Shown piece after piece: positions 1 to 5,529 of a stretch of 6,090 nt of DNA (the first letter of the stretch is position 1; each line of letters starts with the position of its first letter). The notes under the pieces were generated by a model. It was given only the letters and a program-made list of their open reading frames with translations. It made no database searches and was not told the DNA's origin. The position numbers and the translations under genes were made by a program. The stretch comes from Acidobacteriota bacterium (GTDB lineage Bacteria > Acidobacteriota > Vicinamibacteria > Vicinamibacterales > UBA8438), in assembly GCA_005778315.1 (NCBI GenBank), contig SXOW01000133.1, positions 1 through 6,090 of the forward strand. Reading direction: 5' to 3'.

Positions 1-21
1 GCGGAGCCGACGTCCATCCGC

Positions 22-447
22 GTGCGCATCATCGGCCAGCGCTTGCCTGGCCGGACCTGCGCTTCCTATACCGAGGTCACCGTTGGTCTCGCGGAGAGGG
101 TCGGCTGCGATCCGACCGACACGATTCCCGCCGACGCGCGCGAGGCAAGGTGGGAGACTCGGATCGAGGTCAGGGGGCAGGGTGGAGTGCCCATCTTCCG
201 CGGCCCGGCCGTGAACGGTCCGCCGCGCGCGCGCTTCCTCTACCTCACGTGGATCGGCCGGATTGGCGGCGCCGCACCGGCGATGTTCCGTCGAGCGAAG
301 CTGCGCCTGGACGCCGTGCCCGGCGAGGTCCTCGCGGAGTCCTTGCGGTCCGGCCTGCTGATCGGGCAGCTCGCGCTCACGGGAGCGGATGGGATGCCCG
401 TCTGCGCCTCCGTGCTTCCACCCGCGATCAACTGGGCGAGTTCGTGA
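22..447 (+). CDS. DUF5990 family protein (possibly 5' partial)
   Basis: This is a small soluble protein of a family with no known biochemical role. The 141 residues match the DUF5990 pattern I recall. An N-terminal LPGRTC segment follows a short beta strand, a central FRGPAVNGPP segment leads into RFLYLTWIG, then comes MFRRAKLRLDAVP, and the protein closes with CASVLPPAINW. No signal peptide or membrane segment is visible. The GTG at 22 is the first start codon in the window and gives MRIIGQRLPGRTC, a reasonable N-terminus for the family. The frame is open back to base 1 without a stop and no good ribosome-binding site precedes 22, so the true start may lie a few codons outside the window. 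The next gene follows after 120 nt on the same strand. Family assignment is from recalled similarity; function is unknown. Confidence 0.75.
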   Translation: MRIIGQRLPGRTCASYTEVTVGLAERVGCDPTDTIPADAREARWETRIEVRGQGGVPIFRGPAVNGPPRARFLYLTWIGRIGGAAPAMFRRAKLRLDAVPGEVLAESLRSGLLIGQLALTGADGMPVCASVLPPAINWASS

Positions 448-567
448 CGAGCCCTCCAGCCGATCGAAGGGGTGCCGTGGTAGGAGTTTGCGAGTTGACG
501 GATATTGTGACCGGCCGCGACTGAAAGCGCCGCTTCGGGACGTGGTATTACTAGAAAGAGGGACCAG

Positions 568-1683
568 ATGACTTTCCAGGTGCGCGAGCTTTCGACCTCT
601 GATCCCGCGGCGCTCACCAGCTTCATTGGCCTTGAGCGACAACTCATTGGCGCGAGCCCGCTGTTCGTCTCGGACATAGACGCGGACGTGTTGCAAAGTC
701 TCTCCGGACGTTCGAAGTTCTACAGCGACATGGAGCACACGATGTTCCTCGCTGTCAAAGACGGCCAGGCGGTGGCCAGGTGCACGGCCTTGATCAATCG
801 CCGGTTCCAACAGGCGAAGGGCCAGGCATTGGGGTTTGTCGGGCATTTTGCGGCGGCGCCTGACAGCGGCGATGTCGTGCTGGGCATGATCGAACGTGCG
901 GAAGCATGGCTGGGGCAGCGTGGCGTCACCCGCGTCGTGGCGCCTTTCAACGGCGCTGCCATGCTGGGGTCGGGCATCCTCACCACGGCATTCGACGAGG
1001 AGCCGGTGTTCCCGTTCCGGTGGAACCCGCCGTACTATGCCGGCTATCTCACCGAGGCCGGGTACGCGCCGACGTACCCGTTGTGGTACTACACCGTCGA
1101 TTTTTCCTCCGACCGATATCGTGACGTCGAGCGTCGGGTCGCCGGGAACACCCGTGTCCGGGTGCGTCCCATCAACAAGAAACAGTGGAACCAGGAGCTG
1201 GACACGATCCGTGGGCTGTTCAACGAGAGCTTCAAGGAGGAATGGGAATTCGCCCCGCTCACCAGTGACGAATTCCACGAGTTTCTCGATGCCATGAAGC
1301 CGATGCTCGACCCGCGTCAGATGCTCATTGGCGACGTGAAGGGGGAGCCCGCAGGGTTCTGTTTCGGCTTCCCTGACTGGACACCGTTGTTCCGTTCATT
1401 TCACGGGAAGATGGGCATCGCCCAGATCATCCGATTCATGCTTGGCGCGAAACGCTACAGGAGGGCCGGACTGATTGCCATTGGCGTGCGTCCAGAGGCC
1501 GCGGGGAGCGGCCTGGCTCATGCCCTCGCGGTGGCCCTCTATCGCCGATACCAGGAGCATGGACTCACGGAGGCGTTGTACTACCCTGTCAACGAGGTGA
1601 ACACGCGGTCCAGGAAGTTTGCTGAGTCTCTCGGCGGCACCGGCCGGGTGCTGTATCACTGCTATGACAGGCGGCTTGGCTAG
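568..1683 (+). CDS. GNAT-superfamily N-acetyltransferase-like protein, two-lobed
   Basis: This is a predicted cytoplasmic acyl-CoA N-acyltransferase-fold protein of 371 residues, about twice the size of a single GNAT domain. The C-terminal lobe carries the acetyl-CoA loop: a strand (LIAIGV, 302-307) followed by RPEAAGSGLA (308-317), close to the R/QxxGxG/A motif A. The later segment VNEVNTRSRKFAESLGG (341-357) is the usual N-and-helix motif B region. The N-terminal lobe (about 1-180) looks like a second, degenerate GNAT fold. It includes GFVGHFAAAP (89-98), a helix, TRVVAPFNGA (121-130) and the aromatic FPFRWNPPYYAGYLTEAGY stretch (148-166). This layout is typical of large uncharacterised GNAT-like proteins related to E. 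coli YghO. The substrate cannot be read from the sequence. The ATG is preceded by AGAGGGA about 5-8 nt upstream, a good ribosome-binding site. The gene is intact. Confidence 0.85.
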   Translation: MTFQVRELSTSDPAALTSFIGLERQLIGASPLFVSDIDADVLQSLSGRSKFYSDMEHTMFLAVKDGQAVARCTALINRRFQQAKGQALGFVGHFAAAPDSGDVVLGMIERAEAWLGQRGVTRVVAPFNGAAMLGSGILTTAFDEEPVFPFRWNPPYYAGYLTEAGYAPTYPLWYYTVDFSSDRYRDVERRVAGNTRVRVRPINKKQWNQELDTIRGLFNESFKEEWEFAPLTSDEFHEFLDAMKPMLDPRQMLIGDVKGEPAGFCFGFPDWTPLFRSFHGKMGIAQIIRFMLGAKRYRRAGLIAIGVRPEAAGSGLAHALAVALYRRYQEHGLTEALYYPVNEVNTRSRKFAESLGGTGRVLYHCYDRRLG

Positions 1684-1688
1684 CACGG

Positions 1689-1718
1689 ACCAGTGGCCGA
1701 GAATCTGAGGCACTTGGT
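1689..1718 (+). terminator. Imperfect hairpin after the GNAT gene, weak terminator candidate
   Basis: An imperfect inverted repeat starts a few bases after the GNAT stop. The left arm ACCAGTGGCC pairs with the right arm GGCACTTGGT, leaving two single-base bulges and a loop of about 10 nt. No T-run follows, so an intrinsic terminator is only a possibility. It may simply be chance structure in GC-rich DNA. Confidence 0.2.
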
Positions 1719-1728
1719 GTCCGACTCC

Positions 1729-1756
1729 TTGCTTGGTGAGTCCGGAGAGTTATACG
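1729..1756 (+). promoter_or_regulatory. Weak sigma70-like promoter before the NHL propeller gene
   Basis: TTGCTT (1729-1734) and TATACG (1751-1756) are separated by 16 nt, about 50 nt upstream of the ATG at 1807. Both hexamers keep the most conserved positions (TTG; TATA) but are imperfect. The place is right for a gene that begins 123 nt after its neighbour. Nothing independent supports it. Confidence 0.3.
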
Positions 1757-1806
1757 CTAGCGACCCTAGTTGAGGTAAGTCCACTCAAAGTGCGTCGAGG
1801 TGCTCC

Positions 1807-2874
1807 ATGTCTGTTCGCAACCCAACCGTATCCGTAGCCGCTCTGCTCGTACTCGCGTCTTTGGTGCCGCAGGAGACGGCGGCGCAGAACTCCACGAACC
1901 CGTATGCGATCGTCGAAGGGTGGGCAAAGCTGCCGGGCGGAAGGGTGATGGGGGCAGTCGGCAAAGCGAAGGTCGACCGCGACGGACGCCATATCTGGGC
2001 GGTGATCCGGTGCGATGCCGGGCAGGAGCACTTCGGATCGGAGTGCGTTGACTCAGACCTCGATCCCGTCTTGAAGTTCGATCCCGACGGCAACGTGGTC
2101 GAGTCCTTCGGCAGCGGAATGTTCATCTGGCCGCACGGAATTGACGTTGACTCCGACGGCAACGTCTGGGTGACTGACGCCGTGACTGACAGCAGCATCC
2201 CCGCAGGCGACGATCGGGGCCATCACGTCATCAAATTCAGCCCCACGGGCGACGTGCTCCTGACACTTGGCACACCCGGAGAAGCGGGAGACGGCCCCAA
2301 CCACTTCACTTCCCCCAGTGATGTGGCAGTCGCGCCCAACGGTGACGTGTTCATTGCGGACGGCCACAACGAAAACGGGAACAACCGAGTGGTGAAGTAC
2401 AACAGCCGTGGCGAGTTCCTCATGACTTGGGGAGAAACCGGCTACGCCCCGGGACAGTTCCGTGCGCTGCACGCCATCGCCCTTCATCCGGACGGCCGAG
2501 TGTTCGTGGGAGATCGCGGTAACAGCCGGATCCAGATCTTCGACCAAGAGGGCAACCACACTGCAACCTGGACCCAGTTCGGGCGCCCGAGCGGAATCGC
2601 CTTTGACGACCAGGGACGGATCTTTGTCGCTGACTCCGAGTCGGACAACGTACAGAACCCAGGGTACGAAATGGGCATTCGCATTGGCGAAGCGCAGACG
2701 GGTTGGGTGAAGGAGTTCATCCACTTCCCGTGGGCGAATCCCCACATCATTCCGGGGAACGGAGCGGAGTTCGTCGCCGTCGATAGCGAAGGCAACCTTT
2801 ACGGAGGAGAGCCCGTTCCCAACCCTCACCTCAATGCCCGAACGCTCAGGAAGTACGTGCGGGTGCGGCCCTGA
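1807..2874 (+). CDS. Secreted NHL-repeat six-bladed beta-propeller, PAL-like family
   Basis: This 355-residue exported protein belongs to the bacterial family annotated as peptidyl-alpha-hydroxyglycine alpha-amidating lyase-like. A signal peptide is visible: a short basic start, a hydrophobic core at about 8-20 and an ETAAQ cleavage region at 23-27. Repeated blades of the form DVDSDGNVWVTD (113-124), DVAVAPNGDVFIAD (172-185), AIALHPDGRVFVGD (223-236), GIAFDDQGRIFVAD (263-276) and FVAVDSEGNLYGGE (322-335) identify the NHL propeller. Residues at positions matching the animal PAL active site are H110 in WPHGI, H222 in LHAIA, R241 in DRGNSRIQIFD and R68 in IRCD. H187 (ADGHN) stands where animal PAL has the catalytic tyrosine. 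C69 and C80 could form a disulfide. Lyase activity on peptides is therefore unproven; it may be a generic periplasmic sugar- or lactone-acting or binding propeller. The start is supported by GAGG at 1797-1800, 6 nt before the ATG. Confidence 0.85.
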   Translation: MSVRNPTVSVAALLVLASLVPQETAAQNSTNPYAIVEGWAKLPGGRVMGAVGKAKVDRDGRHIWAVIRCDAGQEHFGSECVDSDLDPVLKFDPDGNVVESFGSGMFIWPHGIDVDSDGNVWVTDAVTDSSIPAGDDRGHHVIKFSPTGDVLLTLGTPGEAGDGPNHFTSPSDVAVAPNGDVFIADGHNENGNNRVVKYNSRGEFLMTWGETGYAPGQFRALHAIALHPDGRVFVGDRGNSRIQIFDQEGNHTATWTQFGRPSGIAFDDQGRIFVADSESDNVQNPGYEMGIRIGEAQTGWVKEFIHFPWANPHIIPGNGAEFVAVDSEGNLYGGEPVPNPHLNARTLRKYVRVRP

Positions 2875-2956
2875 GCGATGGTTCGCCCCGATCTGGGGGT
2901 ATTCCTGAGCCCGCTCTCGCCGCTGAAAGCCAGGACGATAGCCGATATTGGACTAG

Positions 2957-2984
2957 ACCGCTTCGCGGTAGCCGCGAGTTCGCG
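2957..2984. repeat. Three overlapping short hairpins at the island's left edge
   Basis: Three perfect inverted repeats follow one another and share bases: ACCGC-TTC-GCGGT (2957-2969), CGCGG-TAG-CCGCG (2964-2976) and CGCG-AGTT-CGCG (2973-2984). The first and second cannot form together. They lie just before the start of a broken recombinase and mark the change from intact genes to fragments. They could be the end of a mobile element, a recombination site or chance in GC-rich DNA. No T-run follows, so a terminator is unlikely. Confidence 0.4.
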
Positions 2985-2996
2985 CCGCCGAGACTG

Positions 2997-3180
2997 ATGA
3001 CAGCCCTTCGTCAGCGCACGGTGAAGACATGCAAGCGCGGCAGCTGTCGCCGCACACCCGGCGGGCGTACGTCGACACGGTCGCCCGGTTCGCCCGCCAC
3101 TTCGGCCGGTCCCCGGCCACCCTGGGCGAGGAGATCCACGCCTACCGGGTCTATTGACCACCGAGCGGCGGCTCCCAGCT
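2997..3180 (+). pseudogene. Tyrosine recombinase/phage integrase, N-terminal fragment with two frameshifts
   Basis: This is the SAM-like, core-binding N-terminus of a small tyrosine recombinase. The first frame (ATG 2997) gives MTALRQRTVK. One base is missing at 3027-3028, where AC stands for an expected GAC codon. The second frame (3029-3154) gives MQARQLSPHTRRAY, VARFARHFGRSP and IHAYRVY. A second base is missing at 3155-3156, which creates a premature TGA, and the third frame resumes TTERRL (3157-3174). Read across both gaps, the order matches integrases that begin MTALRQR...DMQLR.LSPHTQRAYV...FARHFGRSP...AY.VYLT.ERRLAP. Homology fades near 3180, so the whole catalytic domain (R..HxxR..Y) is gone. 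In the families I recall, such short recombinases often accompany IS91-like rolling-circle elements. No such transposase is seen here. Confidence 0.75.
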
Positions 3181-3184
3181 CCGC

Positions 3185-3634
3185 GTGGCTCGCCGACGCG
3201 CGCAGCTGCGGAAGGTGGTCACGCCGTGGGTCGACACTCAAGGACGACTTCCCGCCCGCGACGTTGGTCCCGCGGTCGAACCAGAACTCGTTGTACGCAC
3301 CCACGGCCGCAGGGCCCGCGCCGGCGTGCAGATTCTCGAGCACGGCGGCAACGCCATCGGTGCGGCCATTGCCGCCAACGCCACGATTGGGCTCAAGGAG
3401 CCAACGGGGAACGGCCTCGGTGGCGACCTGTTCATCCTCTACGAGGCCAAGACCGGCACCGTCCACGGGCTGAACGCGAGCGGGTGGGCGCCGTCTGGCC
3501 TCACGCCCGAGTTTTTGGCCTCCAAGGGCATCACGGAAATGCCGCAGCGCGGCATCTACTCCGTCACGGTACACTTCGAGGGGTTCTTCGACGGGAGCGG
3601 CGATGTCTATGTCGCGCGCATCCTCATGCCGTGA
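3185..3634 (+). pseudogene. Gamma-glutamyltransferase N-terminal fragment fused to an unrelated tail
   Basis: The open frame of 149 codons (GTG 3185) contains an N-terminal slice of gamma-glutamyltransferase, recognisable at about 3287-3571. Diagnostic segments are AGVQILEHGGNAIGAAIAAN (46-65), EPTGNGLGGDLF (72-83), GLNASGWAPS (95-104) and a PQRGIYSVTV stretch (120-129). The family normally continues with a PG-containing segment after SVTV. Here the sequence switches to HFEGFFDGSGD and stops 20 codons later. A full enzyme is about 530-600 residues, and the nucleophilic threonine lies in the missing small subunit, so this fragment cannot be active. The usual NAVDAA aspartate is glycine. Residues 1-34 of the frame have no clear match and may be recombinase remains or chance; the GTG is not a convincing start. 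The enzyme family cleaves glutathione and transfers gamma-glutamyl groups, usually in the periplasm. Confidence 0.75.
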
Positions 3635-3647
3635 ACGTTGGTGGGGC

Positions 3648-3881
3648 TCAAGACCTGGGCCGCCAATAAGTGAACTCGTCCCGGTAGCAGGCGCTTTCCA
3701 GTTCGGTGACGCGTTCCAGCCGCACGGCCTGGGCATCGCCGATCGCGCCGTTGTACGCCGCGGGCCCGATTTCTTCGAGGAAGAAGTCGAGGAGGAGTTT
3801 GGGACTATAGAGGGGGGGCGACAGTTGGCCGAAGCTTGTGCCGGTGCGCGGCGGAGACGCGCGAGCCGCCGAGGTGGGCAC
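3648..3881 (-). pseudogene. DUF2164 family protein, C-terminal fragment
   Basis: On the minus strand, residues 28-77 of this frame (3800 down to 3651) read as the C-terminal half of a DUF2164 protein: KLLLDFFLEEIGPAAYNGAI, then DAQAVRLERV, and a closing CYRDEFTYW. The family is a small (about 80-residue) cytoplasmic protein of unknown function. Its usual N-terminal helix, ending in a GDLKA-type segment just before LLLDFF, is absent. The 27 residues upstream of KLLL show no resemblance to it, and I found no such segment in the other minus frames up to 3960. The gene therefore lost its 5' part at a junction near 3800. The nominal start at 3881 is probably not real. Confidence 0.7.
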
Positions 3882-3982
3882 TGTTCGACAAGCGCTACGC
3901 GCTTCGAGGGGCCTTCGGCAACACGGGGATCATTCCCGGTGATGCCAGGCGACTCGTGCTGACGTTCAAGACCTCCCTCTGA
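3866..3982 (+). pseudogene. Possible TonB-dependent receptor C-terminal remnant
   Basis: A short plus-strand reading frame ending in TGA at 3980-3982 reads WALFDKRYALRGAFGNTG followed by IIPGDARRLVLTFKTSL. The LFD.RY...G.FG pattern, then a proline turn and a final alternating strand, resembles the last two beta strands of TonB-dependent outer-membrane receptors. The terminal residue is Leu rather than the usual Phe, and only about 38 codons remain, so this is tentative. No start codon or upstream homologous sequence is present; the 5' part (before about 3866) overlaps the DUF2164 fragment on the other strand. It is probably a detached gene tail. Confidence 0.4.
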
Positions 3983-4080
3983 ACGAGGTCGGGTACCAGC
4001 AGCAGGTCCGGTTCAGAGCCACCAATCTGGACGGGGTGGCCCAGGCGGCCGACGTCCAGGTGCAGGACGGTGCGCCGGAA

Positions 4081-4522
4081 TCAGGAACGGTCGGGATCGG
4101 TCGGATGCACGACCAGCTCGAAGGCCCGGCCACCCGAGAGTCGAACCGCCGCGAAGTGGCATCACGCGTGGCAAGGCGAGAGACGCCAAGAAGTTCGGCC
4201 AGGGCCACGACCGAGGCGTCGACCAGACCCAGACGGAGATCGGCAAGGCGTCGGTCGATGTCCATCGCGCGTGCGAGTTGACCAGCCGTCGGCGGCGCGT
4301 AGGTGAAGGCACCTGTCGCAGATCCCGCATGAACCCCTGCATCGCCGGACGCTCGTACCGGAGGAAGTAGTCAACTTCCGCGAGCACGAGACCGGGGACA
4401 TAGCGCGTGCCAGCTCGGTCGATGGCGTCGCGGAACAGCCGGTGGTCGGGCGCGGTCTCGACGAGGTAGTCGATGAGCGCCCCGGTGTCGCAGATGAGCG
4501 CTGCCGCGCTACCGGCCGGCAC
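4081..4522 (-). pseudogene. PIN-domain (VapC-like) toxin with two 1-nt frameshifts
   Basis: This is a PIN-domain ribonuclease of the type II toxin class, about 147 residues when repaired. Frame one, from GTG at 4522, gives ALICDTGALIDYL, YVPGLVLAEVDYFL and MQGFMRDLRQ. One base is missing near 4313. Frame two continues GAFTYAPPTAGQLARAMDID, then LGLVDASVVALAELLGVSRL and ATRD. A second base is missing at 4159-4160. Frame three ends with HFAAVRLSGGRAFELVVHP and stops at 4083-4081. The four acidic residues of the PIN active site are all kept in the repaired reading: D12, E49, D102 and D121. As written, the protein would be cut off after about 70 residues and continue out of frame to 4013, so it is probably inactive. 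Its GTG overlaps the antitoxin's 3' end by 14 nt, the usual translational coupling of such pairs. Confidence 0.8.
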
Positions 4523-4739
4523 GGAATAGCTCGTGCTCGTCGCCGCGCTCGGTCAGGGTTCGGACGATGCCCGCGCTTCGCGGCTTGGGATGCCGCCGGT
4601 ACTGTTCAAGCACCAACGCGAGGTGCTGGCGACTGAACTCCGCGCGCGAGACGCCGCGCTTGCGCGCGGCGTGGGAGAGGAGCCGATCGTCCTCGGGGTC
4701 GAGAGCGATCGTGGTCGCCTTCTTGCGCGCGAGTGCCAT
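4509..4739 (-). CDS. Ribbon-helix-helix antitoxin of a VapBC-type pair
   Basis: This small protein of 76 residues is predicted to bind its own operator as a dimer and to neutralise the PIN toxin encoded directly downstream. The N-terminus KKATTIALDPEDDRLL has the short beta strand (residues 8-14) expected of the RHH/CopG fold. It is followed by helix LLSHAARKRG (20-29), the turn VSRAEF (30-35), and a second helix reaching YRRH (47-50). The C-terminal tail, ending in DEHELFRAGR, would be the toxin-binding part. I chose the ATG at 4739 because the fold starts there and the promoter ends there; upstream codons in the same frame back to 4847 show no domain. The stop overlaps the toxin GTG. The gene is intact although its partner is broken. 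Confidence 0.75.
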   Translation of the reverse strand: MALARKKATTIALDPEDDRLLSHAARKRGVSRAEFSRQHLALVLEQYRRHPKPRSAGIVRTLTERGDEHELFRAGR

Positions 4740-4745
4740 GGAAGT

Positions 4746-4774
4746 AATATGACTCCAGGGAACCGATGCGTCAA
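4746..4774 (-). promoter_or_regulatory. Sigma70-like promoter of the toxin-antitoxin operon
   Basis: On the minus strand, TTGACG (4774-4769) and CATATT (4751-4746) are separated by exactly 17 nt, close to the sigma70 consensus. The -10 hexamer ends 6 nt before the antitoxin ATG. Transcription would therefore start at or next to the start codon and make a leaderless or nearly leaderless message. The only GGAG nearby lies within the spacer, 13 nt from the ATG, and would not be transcribed. An AT-rich patch in otherwise GC-rich DNA also supports a promoter. Confidence 0.6.
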
Positions 4775-4972
4775 GCCGGAGATGCCCAACTGAAACGCTC
4801 AACGCGTTGTGCAACCCGCGCCATCGCCGCCGACCACGGCCCGGCAAGCCGCCCGCGAGACCGATTACGGACGACGTGCACGAGCAGCACGGCGGCGTAC
4901 GCCAACAAGTCGCTTCAAGAATACTGTCGGCCTTTGTTGGAGAACTGTGTCAGACCTCTGAATGTTCCTGGA
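4775..4972. other. Stretch with no recognisable gene
   Basis: Between the antitoxin promoter and the second recombinase fragment I find no reading frame matching a family I know. Small sites are present: a perfect 10-bp palindrome CAACGCGTTG (4800-4809) and a TCAGA-CC-TCTGA inverted repeat (4950-4961). The second sits close to the point where recombinase homology stops, so a mobile-element end may lie there. Plus-strand frames are open for a while but look like chance. Confidence 0.4.
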
Positions 4973-5215
4973 TCACTTACTGGCGTCGCGCCGTTGGCGA
5001 CGGAGTCCGTGGAACTTGAGCACGCGCGACAGGACGCCTACGTCCATGTTGATCGTGCGGTTGGCGAGACCAGCGTTGTGCCGCGCCTGCTGCAACGCGG
5101 CGATCGCGGCGGCCGTCACCGGCGACCTGGACCGACCTACCGCTCGGCGACCGTGGCCACGGCTCGCGTCCGGCACCGTTTGCAGCGAGATTGCCGCCTG
5201 CCGCACGGTCGTCAT
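4973..5215 (-). pseudogene. Second tyrosine recombinase, core-binding-domain fragment
   Basis: On the minus strand, the 80-codon frame carries the end of the N-terminal core-binding domain of a site-specific recombinase. It reads VTAAAIAALQQARHNAGLAN (33-52), continuing RTINMDVGVLSRVLKFHG (53-70). The NRT.NM..GVLSRVLK pattern is typical of phage-type integrases just before the catalytic domain. The reading then leaves the family and stops at 4973; the catalytic R, HxxR and Y motifs are not found beyond. The upstream 30 codons look degraded or out of frame. It differs in sequence type and strand from the fragment at 2997-3180, so it is a separate recombinase gene. Confidence 0.65.
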
Positions 5216-5232
5216 CGGAACCCTACAACGCC

Positions 5233-5487
5233 AGGACTGTGCACCGTGTCGTGTCGCTGCTGAAACGGTGGCTGCTGGGGACGCATCAGGGCGCGGTGTC
5301 GCGCGCGCACCTGGACTACTGCCTCGACGAGTTCACGTTCCGCTTCAACCGCCGCACCTCCCGCCATCGCGGGAAGCTGTTCTACCGGCTGGTGCAGCAG
5401 GCGGTCGCCGTCGACCCTGCGCCATATACGTCGCTGGTCAAGCATGTCCGGACCGGAAAGCGCTGGCGGCGGCACCACAAGATGTAG
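5233..5487 (+). pseudogene. IS1595-family (ISXO2-like) transposase, C-terminal fragment
   Basis: This is the last 85 or so codons of a DDE transposase of the IS1595 family, ISXO2-like domain. Recognisable segments are VHRVVSLLKRWLLGTHQGAV, then HLDYCLDEFTFRFNRR, and RGKLFYRLVQQAV. The conserved block with LDEFTFRFNRR and LFYRL is diagnostic. The zinc-ribbon N-terminus and most of the catalytic core are missing, because recombinase sequence on the opposite strand begins at about 5215. The frame is open upstream to 5191, but those codons do not look like transposase. The natural stop TAG at 5485 is kept, followed by the element's right end. The fragment cannot transpose itself. Confidence 0.85.
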
Positions 5488-5514
5488 GGGCTACCTTGGT
5501 GAAGGGGATACCCC
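5488..5514 (+). mobile_element. Probable right end of the IS1595-family element
   Basis: Immediately after the transposase stop the sequence begins GGGGCTACCTTGGTGAAG and ends GGGGATACCCC. G-rich ends placed a few bases from the stop codon fit the right terminal inverted repeat of this family, with ATACCCC as the likely outer edge. The part GGGG-ATA-CCCC is itself a small palindrome. The left end has been lost, so neither the inverted-repeat match nor an 8-bp target duplication can be checked here. Confidence 0.5.
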
Positions 5515-5529
5515 AATCAGCTCGATGAT

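Noticed and set aside
495..500. TTGACG as a -35 box for the GNAT gene
   Set aside because: No acceptable -10 hexamer lies 16-18 nt downstream.
240..677. A 145-codon minus-strand frame spanning the gap between the first two genes
   Set aside because: It overlaps both plus-strand genes, and the composition is Arg/Ser/Pro-rich with no family pattern.
2053..2829. A 258-codon minus-strand reading frame opposite the propeller gene
   Set aside because: It is antisense to a well-supported gene, has no recognisable domain and is typical of the long chance frames of GC-rich DNA.
2886..2898. CCCC-GATCT-GGGG as a terminator after the propeller gene
   Set aside because: The stem is only 4 bp and no T-run follows.
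3603..3962. A 119-codon plus-strand frame
   Set aside because: It is the reverse shadow of the DUF2164 fragment and has no protein-like pattern of its own.
3966..4265. Minus-strand frame read as a separate gene
   Set aside because: Its first 35 codons are the second part of the frameshifted PIN toxin; the rest is out of frame.
4740..4847. Upstream extension of the antitoxin to the ATG at 4847
   Set aside because: The extra 36 codons cover the promoter and have no domain; the RHH fold starts at the ATG at 4739.
4784..4972. Integron attC-like site (GCCCAAC at 4784-4790 fits RYYYAAC)
   Set aside because: I found no matching GTTRRRY partner at a suitable distance and no integron-type integrase, so the seven bases are likely chance.
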